From Nageia nagi (lineage: Eukaryota; Pinophyta), in NCBI GenBank assembly GCA_050084985.1, contig JBITNC010000001.1, positions 125,860,001 to 125,924,000 on the forward strand: 64,000 nt of DNA. The letters run 5' to 3'. The notes under the pieces are model-generated. The model made no database searches. It had not been told where the DNA came from and worked only from the letters and a program-made list of their open reading frames with translations. A program made the position numbers and the translations under genes. Below are positions 49,561 to 61,555 of the stretch, piece by piece. Position 1 is the first letter of the stretch. Every line of letters starts with the position of its first letter.

Positions 49561-49899
49561 TACATACCTTTACAAATTATACAATGTCTTTTCAACCCCA
49601 AAATATCCTGCAATATTTGAAGTATGTGTTTCTATAATCAGATCAATTCTTTCACCTATAGGGACACATAAATAATTAAAATGATAAAGAAGTCCATTTT
49701 GAAAATGAAATTCATCCAAACCCTCATACTTGTACCTAGATGAAGACAACTACTCATGCACTTCTCTAAATTTTGGATCCTACACATATGCCTCTGAAAA
49801 TGATTTAAATGAAAAAGGAAAAAATTTTAGCATTGAGAGGGAACTCACTGGACCCTATTTTCATGTCACTAATAGCCCATAATCAATATTGTATAGCAT

Positions 49900-51280
49900 T
49901 TATAGCATGTAATTTGTACTTATAGGTGGTATATAAAGCATGTTAGCAAATTTATTCTATGTTCCTTTCTTATACTTAATCACTATATGAAATTATTACC
50001 AGAAACCCATCCATCTATAGTGTCTAGTTTGTTACAATTTTTATTGAATTTGTAAATATTTTAATGGTTAATGATCAATATGAATGATTATTTATTTTTC
50101 TATTAAGTAATGTTTCCACTTTTTAATATCTTAAACTAATGCATATATTTCCTTATCATAAGTAGGATAATTCAAAATAGCCCCACTAACCTTTTCAAAA
50201 TGATAGCAAATTAGTTTACCTTCTTGTAACAAAATGGCTCCTATGGCATACTCACTTGAACTAGTCTTCACTTCAAATGGCTTCTACAAATTAGGAAGTG
50301 CTAGCATAGGTGCACTAATAATATTTTGCCTCAAAGTATCAAAAGATGTTTGTTGTTATTTCCCCCTTTGGAAAACTTACCTCTTTTTGGTTACATCATG
50401 TAAAGGTGAAGCAATATGAGAAAAATCAATAATAAAAATTCTCAAATATTGGATAGTACCTAAGAAACTCCTTACTTAATTTATATTAGATGGCCTTGGT
50501 CAATCCACTATAGCACTTACTTTACTAGGATCTATCTTAAGTTTTTCATGACCAATAACATGGCCTAAATACACCAAAGACTCTTTTCCAAATTCACATT
50601 TTGTATGTGTCAATACCAACTTCTCCTTATGCAAAGTTTGAAACATTTATCTAAGATGTACAACATATTCTTACCAAGTAAAACTATAAATGAGAATATC
50701 ATCCAAGTATACAATAATAAAAGAATCAATAAATAGATGAAGTATATCATTCATTACCCTTATAAATGTGACTAGTTCATTGCACAAACTAAATGGCAAA
50801 ACAAGCCACTCAAATAGGCCTTATCTCATCTTGAAATAAGTCTTCTAAATTTCCTCCTCCTTGATTTTAACTCGGTGATATCCACTCTTTAAGTCTAATT
50901 TTATGAAGAATCTTGCCCCTTGCAATTGATCTAAAAGATTATTTATCCAAGGTAAAGGATAGCAATTTTTTATGGTGATTTTGTTTAGTGCTCTATAGTG
51001 AATGCATATTATCTAAGTTTGATCCTTCTTGGGAACTAAAAAATTAGGTGATCCACATGGAGATGTACTTGGTTTGATCACATCTTGATCAACCAGCTCT
51101 TGAATCTACCTCCTTATCTTTCCATACTCTAAAAATGATTATCAATACAAAACTATGTTAGGAAATGAAGCATTATGTAATAACTAAATATCATGATATA
51201 TATCTCACATAGGAGGTAATCCATATGGCTCTATAAATTAGTGAACTCCTAAACCAAATCCTACATCTATTCCTCTCTTT
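49900..51280 (-). pseudogene. Reverse transcriptase and RNase H of element D
   Basis: Minus-strand frames give VIKPSTSPCGSPNFLVPKK near 51020-51085, ARFFIKLDLKSGYHRVKIK near 50865-50920 and the YLDDILIY box at about 50690-50715. LYLGHVIGHEKLKIDPSKV-like text follows near 50540-50590. RNase H follows to about 49960 ([19 protein letters not shown] near 50215-50280). Few residues differ from an active enzyme, but several stops are present. Confidence 0.9.
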
Positions 51281-52950
51281 TGCACATTATTGGTAGCCTA
51301 AAATTAGTATTACACATCATTGACAATGTGAGATTCACCTCACCTGAGGCTTTATTTTTACCATGACCAAAAAAAACCTTTTTAGAAGTATTCATAAGAT
51401 GTTTTACTTGAATGGTAGTGACCAAAGGTAGTTTTTTTTTGCTTTTATATACACTAGCTAGAAACATCTTTTCATCTTCACCAATTGTAATTTATTTGAA
51501 ATCTTTTGTAATAAATACCATCTCTATCCCACTTATAATGGTTACCAAGAATAATAGCACAAATGTATTAAGAAACAACATCAACCACAACTTCATCAAT
51601 GTACTTTGCACAAATAGTAACTTTTAAATTATATTATTTAGTGACTTGAAAACTAACAATATGATGGACCCAACCCAAAGGATATGGATTTGGATGGTTG
51701 AAAGTTTCCAATCCCAAATTACTCACCATAGTCTCTGAAATCAAATTTGGTTGAGAACTTGGATCAACAATGCAATCTACTTTAGTTTTATTAATTTGGA
51801 CTTTGAGGTGGAATAATTGAATCCTTTGCTCTTCAATGTATTTAGGTTCTTCAACCTTTTAAATGGTTGAATAATTTATTCTCTCATCAACATATGAACT
51901 ACCCTCAATATCATCACATCTAAGAACCATAGCATTAGTTTTCTCCTTATTCTTATTCTTATATGGATGTGATTTTAGATGTAATTTCTAACATTTATCA
52001 TCAACATGACCATATTTATCATAATGACTATAATGCCTATCATCACTTTATTTCTTTGAAATATTAGTAATCTTAGTTTCTTGATTACCTTTGCCTTTAT
52101 CTTGGGATTTATCTTTCTCTTTTCTTCCCTTTGAATTAGAAGCCTTCTTGAATTCATCATATTGTCTTCTTGCTTTATGCTTGAACACATACTTGATCAT
52201 GATTAGTAGGATTAAATAACATGATAGTATTTTGCAAATGTCTATGTAAACCTCCAATGTACTTCATTAAAGTTTAAGGATCTTTTATGAAACCCTAAAA
52301 AAGTAACTTGTTTCCTAAATTCTATAGGGTATTCTTTAACATTTTACCCTCTTTATTTATTTATTATGATTTCCTAATGGGTATAATTGATCTCTTAACA
52401 ATTCCTCAAATTCATTCCAAGAAGATATTTTAAACAAGTGTTCATGATTAAGAGTTTTTACATGGCTTTCCCACCAAACTAAATCATGTCCACTCATATT
52501 TAATCTAGCAAAAGAGATTTTATCAACATCATTTACAACATCATGAATTTAGAAATAAACTTCCAATTATTTCAACCAATTAGTCACTTTTTTTGCATCA
52601 AATTATCTTTCAAAAGTAGGAATGTCCACTTTGGCCTCCACCTTAAATGGGACTCTATTTGATGAAGGTGATGATACAGTTCTCCCAACTATAGCATGAT
52701 ATCTCTAATTTACATTTGCATTTGTTCCAATAGCCAACAACTCAACCAATGTAGCTAAATGATTCTTTATTGTTGATATGCTTCTTTCAAAATTGGCATC
52801 TATCATGGTACATATAGTAGACTATTGCTCCTTTGTATTATCCATTTCAATCGGTCTTCCCTTTTGATCAATCTCAAGATCCTTTGGAATAAACTCTGGT
52901 CTTTGATATCTTCTCCCAAACATAAAAAACATGCTGCTAGTGGCCTAAAA
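51281..52950 (-). pseudogene. Gag and protease of element D
   Basis: From the right, gag shows PFKVEAKVDIPTFE near 52600-52650 and WNEFEELLRDQLYPLG near 52370-52420. A Lys-rich stretch follows and then YDKYGHVDDKC near 51985-52025, a zinc knuckle lacking its first Cys. The protease site reads CIVDPSSQPNLIS near 51735-51775 (usual xVDSGSxxNLIS). Stops interrupt all parts. Confidence 0.82.
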
Positions 52951-52999
52951 ACCCTAAATTTTGACCCTAAATTTTATACACATAAGATTTGATACCTTG

Positions 53000-53720
53000 T
53001 GATTTGTAATCATTGGATGCTTATAGCATACTTGGATCCTCACTTATATATTTGAATGAAAATGCATTCACCATTTTGATATCATACAAATTGCAGATAA
53101 ATTTGAAAATTGCATAATGTAAATCACAAACTAGTAATATCAAACACATAATAAGATCAACATAATGATTTACCCTAGTTCACCCAATGTGGGCTAATCC
53201 AACGTGGAACTGGAGCCTTCTCTCCTCATTATCTATGGACATTACAATATTACACGTATAGAGAAATACCATCAACAAAATAGTAATACAATCTCTTATA
53301 ATTACTGCAATCTCCTATAGCAAGAATAAAATACAATCTTACAACTATACCAATTTTGGAATGACTCTTGGTCTTCCTTCAAACTATTATAATTCTAAAA
53401 TCCCAAAACTCTCAATCCTCTCTCCATTGAGAAAAAATGAGATACACCATTAAATCAACCTAACACTCTAAAATATTAGCCAAGGAACCTAAACCACTCA
53501 ATCTCCCAAAATGCCTCTATCTCTTAAAATGCCCCTACTAACTCATCAATATACACATCATTAGTAGACTAAAATTAGCAATTTGTATACCATTGGTAGC
53601 CTAAAATTGAATACTAAACAACTTCAAATTTTGATCTTCGATCTATCTCCAAGAACATATACCTCTAGAATGAGTATTTCTCCTAAAAAGACAACCTAGT
53701 ACATGATCCAATTCAGATCA
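53000..53720 (-). repeat. 5' LTR of element D (right copy)
   Basis: 721 bp, TGATTT...AGATCA, the partner of 47592-48317. Confidence 0.9.
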
Positions 53721-53870
53721 AAGTGCTCCCTATTAGGATCCTAGCTTTTATAACTAGAAAATTAAGAAGTAAAGAAATTAATGAATGTTTAGTCCAATGG
53801 GACTTACTCTGAATCATCTTCCACTTGGGAAGATGAATCTACCATTAGAAAATAATTTCCTTATTTATTT
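53721..53870 (+). pseudogene. Chromodomain of element C, separated by element D
   Basis: Immediately after D the plus strand reads LPIRILAFITRKLRSKEIN followed by CLVQWD. This is the PVRILDR...KRLRRKEIPLVKVLW chromodomain entry of chromoviruses. Before D the frame ends in the region just upstream of this motif, so the insertion point is known. Chromodomains are thought to guide integration to marked chromatin. Confidence 0.75.
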
Positions 53871-53942
53871 GAATGATTATGTAAAATATTATTCAAAATT
53901 TATGGTTTGTATTAAAGAACACATGGGACTATATTCCTTTTT

Positions 53943-53954
53943 AAGGGGGTAATA
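53943..53954 (+). other. Polypurine tract of element C
   Basis: AAGGGGGTAATA directly before the 3' LTR start. Confidence 0.75.
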
Positions 53955-55980
53955 TGCAACGACTTGCCCAATTACACTTATTAAGACTTGAATACCATTG
54001 AGAATTTGAATGTCATTGAGATTTAATTATGTTGTGAGATGAATAATTTTGAGTAGATATATGCATTATCTATTTGATTTGATATTAAATTTAATATTTT
54101 ATGACATAAGTTATAGGTTAACTCAAGATGGGGAGTTAGGTTAAAGACCCAAGGGACCAAGGGTGAATTAGTTATGAGAATGGATTGGTAAGAGTGAGAA
54201 AATGATTGGCATTGATTTGTTGATAGCTACTAAGACCTTCATAGATCATATAGATGCATACTATAAATAGGATTCATAATACTTAATTATGATAATGCCT
54301 TTGTATGTGGGTGTCTATGTGCACTAATAAATTTATCTTCCAGGATGATAGCTCATCATAGGTAAAAATGAGTGTTAAAATAAATTGATTTGTATTTTCA
54401 AAAAATTATTGACTATTTGCAAGGAATATTCCTATTATTATAATTCAAAATTTGAGCTGATAAATATTAGTAAAATGGAGTAAAATAAAAAAATAGAGGC
54501 TAGAAGGATTATTTGTCTTTTATTGGCACTTATGAGGGTATTTTGATACCTTGCAAAAATAATTGAGATATCTTCTCCTAAAAAATTGTTATCTTGTGGT
54601 AGGTGCAAAATTATTTGTAAAAAGATTTTATTCCTTTATGAAAGGTATGTAATTAGTTTTGGAATACATAGAGTAGATCGCCCAAACCCTCTAAAAGAAA
54701 ATAAAACCCATACACTTCATGTATGGAGTATATGAATTGGACAAATAGTATTTATTTTGAATAGATTCCAATACCCTTAGACTATAAATATATGGGTAAG
54801 TAACCATTGGAAAATACCTCTCATTTCCCTCAAAAGGTGTTCTAGAAGGACATGAAGAAAGATTCCCTCTCCTTTTGATTCTAGGTACTCTCCCTTACAT
54901 TTAGATATTAATGCTAAAATGCTTAGCTAAATTTTGGATTTTTTTTAATGTTGGAAGGAGTTATGCTTGTTTTAAAAAGGGATGTATTATTATTACTTGA
55001 ATTTTTTATCCTTACATTAAATATATTTTGAAGAAGCATAATATTAACAATTTTTAACTATCCTTATATGTGATTGGTTGTACATATTTATCATTTAGCT
55101 ATTAAAGCCATAATTGATTCACCAAAAGCTTTTAGATTTATTGATAAGTATTGAATGAATTAATTTATTTTAAAGCTTGAGATTTTATTATTTACTATTG
55201 AGTGGTACTTTGGAAAATATAACATTTATATTTACTTCCTCCTTTGCATGTGAATAGAAGTTACATTTTATCTCTTGGAATTGGAAGGAGGGAATAAAAC
55301 CATTTATTTTAAATGATATAATTTGAGTCACAAGTGTCCACCTTTGATAAGTCATATCAAGTTTTGCCTAGCACACCACATAATCTAAACCATCTCTCTT
55401 CATCACTAGTGTGGGAACGAATCAAGAAACTAGAACAGTGAGCCTTACTCTACATTGCATAGGGATTGGACTCACTACTTACTTTGGTGCTTAGTATATC
55501 TTGCTGTTCCATGTAATAGGAATATGAAGTCCTTAAAGATATGATGTGAGTAGAAATGTTTGAAGGTTGGAAGCCTGGTTTCCTTGTTGCTTAGGTCCTA
55601 ATAATCCCTTAATGTTGATATAGTGTAGATTAATATTGCACACTCTCTCCCTCTCCTAGTATACTCTAAATCTATAGGAAAGTCTATGCTATTACTACTA
55701 CATGTATTCACTTCCTATCCCCAATAAGAAGAAGAACCTTGGCTACTCCTCATCTGGCCTTGAATTGAACCCACCAAATGAGCTATAGTAGATAAAGAAA
55801 TGTATAATGTTGTTAAAATGTTGCAAGGCTATCCAATGAATTCTCCCTTCTCCCTATGAACACCAAACACATCGTATAGGTATGAAAGTTTACATTTTTA
55901 ATAAGTAAGTACATTTTATTTTGAAAAATAAAGGGAAAGCATTAACATTTTTTATCTATGAGACTTTTGTTTTGTGATAT

Positions 55981-56057
<77 letters not shown>

Positions 56058-56062
56058 CATAC

Positions 56063-56093
<31 letters not shown>

Positions 56094-58968
56094 CACACAC
56101 ACACATATATATATATATGTTTCTCATTTCTTGAATTGAATCTTGGTGTTGTCCTACAAGTAAGATCACAATAATCCAATATCAATGGTTGAAATCCAGA
56201 GTTGAGTCTAAAAAATCATACTGTAGGAAGGAAAATTAGATCCTATGTAACCATGAACTCTTCTTGAAGTTGCCTAGGGTTTTCCCAATGTTTGACCCAC
56301 ATTTTTTAACTATTATGCTTCCCCTTGTGTTTTAAAAATTTATTTCATTCCTTAAATAATAATATGGAAATGATATGAAGATAATTTTTTGAAGTTATAA
56401 ATATAATAAATACTTTATCTTGGTAAAATTGTAAATTGAAAAAAAGAATGAAAATAATAAAGCTTAAGAAAATATGTGTATATTGATCCCTTTTGAATTC
56501 ATATTTTATTCATTTACAAGGAATGATAAGAACCATTTAAATAGGTGGATTTGAATTAATTTAAGAGAAGAGATGGGTTAATCATGTTGAAAAGGAACTA
56601 ATGGTACAATAGGTTTAAATTTCTTTCAAAATTGTACCCATGATTTATATTCAATAATTATGTATTAAATGAGTCATGATGTTACCCTAAGACCAAAGAA
56701 GGGATGTCATTCTAAAGGGAACATAAAACCTCCTGAGGTCCTTAGAAAAGGGTATTTAAGTCTATGAAAGTGTTTATAATGCATTTAGGATAAGAAATAT
56801 TTGGTTGAAAGGTCATCCTGAATCTAAGTGCTCATAGGCCTCTCCTAGTACCCATATCCATTGAACATTAGATCCTTGAAGGATCTTGAAAATGAGGAGA
56901 TCAAATAACTATGAAAAAAACATGAAGGTGTATTGAATATATTATAAAAGCTATCATGAAATCACTATTGTTAATTTTAAGGGAACCCTCTTGTAATTAA
57001 TTAGGGTTACCCTAATTCATTGTAATCTAGTACCATCATGTAATAAATGGATATGGAATGATACTATGAATGAAATTTTGAGATATAACTTAGTATTTAT
57101 GTGTGATTTTATTGGTGATAATTCAAACATGTACATGGCATATTATACCTTATGATATGTTCTTAATTATGAATTATTTAAATGATAAAGTAAGAACCCA
57201 AAATATAACCACATGAAGATAATTTTTAGGTAGTTCAAAGTAATAATTCCCTCTTAAAACACATTAAGAATACAAGGGTGGAGGATGATAACATTTGTAC
57301 ATAGATGAAAATTTAAAGAAAAAATATTCAAATATTATTATGTAAAATATTAGTGATAATTTGAATTATCTCTTACATGTAAAGATACAAATAATATTAG
57401 ATAATAAAATGTGAGTTCAAAATGTACCCACCTAAGATAATTATCACACATTTAAAGGGTTACTACCAATATGTACTAAATTAGGGTCTTGACATGAGTA
57501 ATCCAAGTGTCAAAGAGAAACTATCCTAATTTATAGAATTAGGAGTTTAAATTGTTAATGACTCACCTAAATTATGGATGATATTAAAGAATATTATTTG
57601 ATGATATGATCTTTCTTATGTCCTATAAATATAATTGACTAATAAAGGAAGAAAATGGATAATTCAAGCATTAATAGGACACACCCTTAGGAATAATAAA
57701 ATTAAAAGTATGGAAATGGGAATGAAGAATGTATTTTAAGGATATATATATATAGATATAGATATCATTGAAGGTTTTAGAGTGATAATAGTATGAGTTA
57801 GTTTTAACCACTCAAGGTTCTTAATCTAAGGTACTAAAACCCTAAAAAGATAAAGTGGACTTCAAACTTACCATACAATCAATTTAAATAAAACTTATGG
57901 GTTGTCCCAATGATGAAGATAAATATATAAGAAGTACATTAATTAAATTCTTTTCAAAATAATTTAGTGTTAACTTGAGGCTTGTTATTAGTTTCTAGCA
58001 TGTGAAACTTTTATAAAGTACTTTATGCACTGCATTAAGCATATGGGATAATTATAGTGCTTTTGAATATTCTTAGTGACTTCATGAATAAATTTGATTT
58101 GAAACTTCTTACATACATTGATGAACTTATTATTTGAATGATGGTTTGTTTACCATGATTTAGATTAAGTAACATCATAATGTTTGATATAAGCATGAGA
58201 CCTAGAAACCCTAATAATTGCTCCAAGATCAATTATTTCTAAAATTTATAGGACATGAATTATTTTATTTTATAACATTACTTAAAACTTATTAGACTAT
58301 ACAAACTACTCAAGGGTATTATCCAAATACTCATGAATCCCCAATGTATGGGTGTAAGGATGATGGACTCCATGGTGAGCCTAGTTGATAGATATGGGAA
58401 GGTTAGTATCTCATGTCCTTGATAGGGTATCAATGAGGCTAGGAGTTGATAAAGATATAGTTACCAGATGAGGGTAATTTAGTAGTCATACTAATTATTA
58501 TTTAGCATATAGAAGTATGATGAATGATCCATAGTTGATGATTTTTACTTTCTCATAATAAAGTTTTTCTAGGAAAAACTATCTACTCCTATGAGTATAA
58601 CCTAGGATTTACATTTTCTTAGGTGATACAAACCCTAAGTACAAAATTGCTACATCATTTATAGGATGTATATTGCATAGTTCATGAGTAGAAATGTTGG
58701 GCTCACTTATAATGCATCTCCAATTAGGATAGCATTGTGGGGTGAATACCATAAGCTATTTGATCAAGGTTGGCTAATTCAAATTTGACCAATCTTGCCA
58801 CATGGGTACTAACTAGCTAGCAACATTGATATGCTCATATGGATCACCTAGTCCACTTCTAAATCATTCAAGTGTCTAAATAAATAAAAAAAATAGATCT
58901 AAAATTTTAGAGTTTATGATGATAGGAATAGGTGATAAAGTTATCAAGAAATAGGTTGTAGTGTTACA
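53955..58968 (+). repeat. 3' LTR of element C (5014 bp)
   Basis: TGCAACGACTTGCCC...TTACA. It pairs with 38459-43143. It is longer mainly because of a larger microsatellite (55977-56119) and a segment at about 57640-57970, where the 5' copy has only about 85 bp of different text (42040-42122). Confidence 0.92.
55977..56119 (+). repeat. Long compound microsatellite in 3' LTR of C
   Basis: About 75 bp of nearly pure TA, then about ten ACAT units, a short AC run and more TA. The frames at 55942-56174 on both strands are translations of this repeat, not genes. Confidence 0.97.
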
Positions 58969-58973
58969 ATAAT

Positions 58974-59399
58974 ATATTAAAATTGGTCATTACAACTATG
59001 TCTCCACTATCGATAATCTAACCCTTATCTAATCAATGTGGGCTCCATGCTCAATATGGTGGATAAAAGGCTTCCTAGGGCTAAGTATCAATATGGTTAC
59101 TAAATGTATCCCTAAAGTGCAATGGGGCATAAGGATTATTGTTAGGAAAGTAGTTAATGGATTTCCAAGAGTATCAAGCCTTAATGACATAGCCAATGGA
59201 TTAACTAGTTCATTGGTATCACCTAAAAAAATTCTCATCTCCCTTATTTATAGTCATTTGGTAGCAAAGTAATGAATCATATCCTAATGGAAGACTATCT
59301 TGGTGATCAAATCCAAGTGTAGCCTACTCTATGGATCAATAATTATGGTGGTGGAAACTTAAGAAAACTAGAATCAATGGTTATTCATCACCTCCAACA
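58974..59399. other. Unassigned sequence after element C
   Basis: A plus-strand frame of 78 codons (59036-59272) and a minus-strand frame of 69 codons (59029-59238) overlap. Neither shows a recognisable motif, and at most one could be real. Confidence 0.35.
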
Positions 59400-59816
59400 C
59401 ATTAATATTCATTTTAAAGGCATCATGCATATGTATCTAGAAAATAAAATAATTATATTAATATTGCACTAACTTTAACATAGTATTTATATAGCATTAA
59501 CATTGTATTAACACTAACATAATATTAAATATATTAATATAGAATTAACATCGCATTAACACTAACATAGCATTCACATAGCTTTAGCATTTGGTTAACA
59601 TTGTAATAGGATTAACATTACCATTATAATAGCATAATATAACATTTACATTGTACTAAGATTAACATTACTATTAAAAAAATATTAACATAACATTAAC
59701 ATAGCATTAATGTTACCATTAAAATAACATGAACATAACATTAACATCGTAATGCATTAATATTTACATAGCATTAACATATCATTCATATTAACATAAT
59801 ATTAACACTAACATAA
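59400..59816. repeat. Tandem array based on CATTAACATAG
   Basis: From about 59400, and densely from 59455, the words ATTAACATAGC, ATTAACATTG, ATTAACACTAACAT and TAACATAAC recur every 10-14 bp with small changes. The array runs up to the hairpin at 59817. Confidence 0.85.
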
Positions 59817-59976
59817 CACTAGCTTTGATATAACCCCTTATATATCAAAAAACGCCGAGAGATATCATTTCGAGGCGCCTATCTTGGATATAGCGATACC
59901 AAGAAATGAGATAGGCGCCTCGAAATGATATCTCTCGACGTTTTTTGATATATAAGGGGTTATATCAAAGCTAGTG
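59817..59976. repeat. Near-perfect foldback element (68-bp arms, 24-bp loop)
   Basis: Left arm 59817-59884 and right arm 59909-59976 are reverse complements with one mismatch (CGCCGAG versus CTCGACG side). The outer ends read CACTAGCTTTG and CAAAGCTAGTG. The arms contain several CpG sites and a GAGGCGCCT core, unlike the CpG-poor surroundings. The flanking triplets TAA and GCA do not match, so no CACTA-type target duplication is seen. It could be a MITE or the source of a double-stranded RNA; no coding frame. Confidence 0.93.
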
Positions 59977-60254
59977 GCATCCATCGTCGCGTGATTATTG
60001 AATTATAATATTAAGAGATACAATACAAATGTAAAATTATTTTAAAAATAATGTTTAACAAATGAATATGACTCATACATAAGGAGTCATTGACAAATAA
60101 TATTATGTTTAATCAAATACTATGCTAGATATTATTTGATATATAGTATTTGTTTAATAATATTCCATGTATGACTCATAGATGGAATATCTAGCATAGT
60201 ATTTGCTTTAGAGAGATTCCAGGCCATCTGATAATTGGAAATATAATACACAAT
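59977..60254. repeat. AT-rich spacer with a 20-bp perfect inverted repeat
   Basis: CAAATACTATGCTAGATATT at 60114-60133 is the exact reverse complement of 60186-60205. The phrase ATGACTCATA also occurs at about 60068 and 60171. It may be a small decayed MITE. Confidence 0.7.
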
Positions 60255-60397
60255 CTATATGACATTATAATAGCATTCAGTACCGCATCTCCAAGCCTGA
60301 GCTCGTCTACTCAAATCACTCTTCAAATATGCAACCATTGCGATAAGATGTACCAAAGCATTTCTCATACATGAGCCAAACAAGGGAATACAAAAAA
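60255..60397 (-). CDS. Candidate terminal exon of an unrecognised gene
   Basis: The minus strand is open for 46 codons from a possible acceptor (TATCAAG before 60397) to a TAG at 60255-60257. It reads FCIPLFGSCMRNALVHLI and later SRRAQAWRCGTECYYNVI. CpG and codon mix are more gene-like than in the repeats. No family was recognised, and an upstream exon was not found. It could be chance. Confidence 0.25.
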
Positions 60398-61555
60398 CTT
60401 GATAAAACGTTACAGGTAGGATGAATACATATGGGCTTCTGTTGTGCTTTACCTAGATATCATCATATTTTCCTATCTCTATTTACAGTGTTTAGAGCTT
60501 TTGAATGAAAATTTGGAATTACAAATGCAAACATGTAAATTAGATGTATCATTTAGGAAAAAATAGGGGCACCTTAATTCGAGCCTTTGTATATGAAGGT
60601 CTCTTCATTTGTTGAGAGTAGTAATACTTTTGGCAATTATATTTGTATTTACCAAGATTAATCTGTACAAAAACTATTGATAAAAGTAATTCAACAAATA
60701 AGATTTTGTTTTACATGTGCATTCAAAGATGAATAAAAATACTAAATAATCTACCTTATAACCATTACACGAGGTTGCAATGGCTAGTTATATGAATATT
60801 TGGTTATCATGTCCTTGATCCTATGATAATATTTTTATTATATTTTCAAGCTTGAAGATGTAGGCCAAGTTTATGCCTCTATCTTTTAAGTTTTCTACAT
60901 ATTATGTTTACAATTTCTTAAATTACTAACTCATATTTTATTATTTTAATCTAATTCCCTTGATTTCCTTGGAGGGAAACTTCATAATAAGAAATTATTT
61001 TATATATGAAAACTATAAAACAAAGCACTTATCAAGCAATGGAGAAGAAATTTATTTGAACATGAAGTCTGTGGATGATGGAGCAGATTCTAAAATTGAA
61101 GAGTGACTATTCTCTAATATTGTCACCTTGATATCTTATTAATAATCCTGATTCATACCTTTATGGACCAATTAACACACACCTTTTATTCATTTATATC
61201 ATTATTTACAAATCATATAAGTCATAATCAATCATGTTAACCCTACTAAGACTATCATAAAAAATTTCAAAACCATCGTACCATTCTTCATGCAACCAAA
61301 AAATCTTGATAGTAACGATAAAAGATACCATATCATTTTCAAAATTGTTAAAACATTCTTTTGTACAATATTTCTAATCAAACTTTTTTATGAAATACAT
61401 TTGTATTTGTGTGCAATCGTTATTTCTATTATTTAAAAAATTAAATAAATGCTCAAATTTTTATTCCTTATGAAACATAACACATGTTAAAATAAATTCT
61501 TCAAAATACACTGTATTCTAAAATCTGTATTTTTATTCCTTATCAAAGATAATAC
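60398..61555. other. AT-rich stretch without recognised gene
   Basis: No open frame longer than 60 codons. A poly-T and poly-A rich region, possibly intron or intergenic. Confidence 0.4.

Larger units (their letters stand above)
47592..53720 (-). mobile_element. Element D: chromovirus-type Ty3/gypsy element nested in C, opposite orientation
   Basis: LTRs 47592-48317 and 53000-53720, each TGAT...ATCA, flank a minus-strand polyprotein region. Left and right flanks are AAGTA (47587-47591) and AAGTG (53721-53725), a target duplication with one transition. The primer site lies left of the right LTR (about 52985-52996, minus-strand GGTATCAAATC, like the initiator Met site). The polypurine tract lies right of the left LTR (CACCTCCC on the plus strand, 48318-48325). 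All domains are decayed but in order. Confidence 0.9.
38459..58968 (+). mobile_element. Element C: chromovirus-type Ty3/gypsy element with 4.7-5.0 kb LTRs, split by element D
   Basis: Two long direct repeats (38459-43143 and 53955-58968) flank a tRNA-iMet-type primer site, gag, protease, reverse transcriptase, RNase H, integrase, chromodomain and a polypurine tract. ATAAT occurs immediately before (38454-38458) and after (58969-58973), a five-base target duplication. Element D (47592-53720) lies in opposite orientation between the integrase C-terminus and the chromodomain. Without D, C is about 14.4 kb. LTRs this long are unusual; all coding parts carry stops. Confidence 0.92.

Noticed and set aside
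55942-56174. Open frames of 66-75 codons on both strands rich in Tyr-Ile and Cys-Val
   Set aside because: They are translations of the TA/CATA/CA microsatellite and have no coding meaning.
59817-59976. Hairpin as a CACTA transposon derivative because its ends read CACTA and TAGTG
   Set aside because: The triplets next to the ends (TAA and GCA) do not form the expected three-base duplication, and CTAG is itself palindromic, so the match could be chance. Kept as an unclassified foldback.
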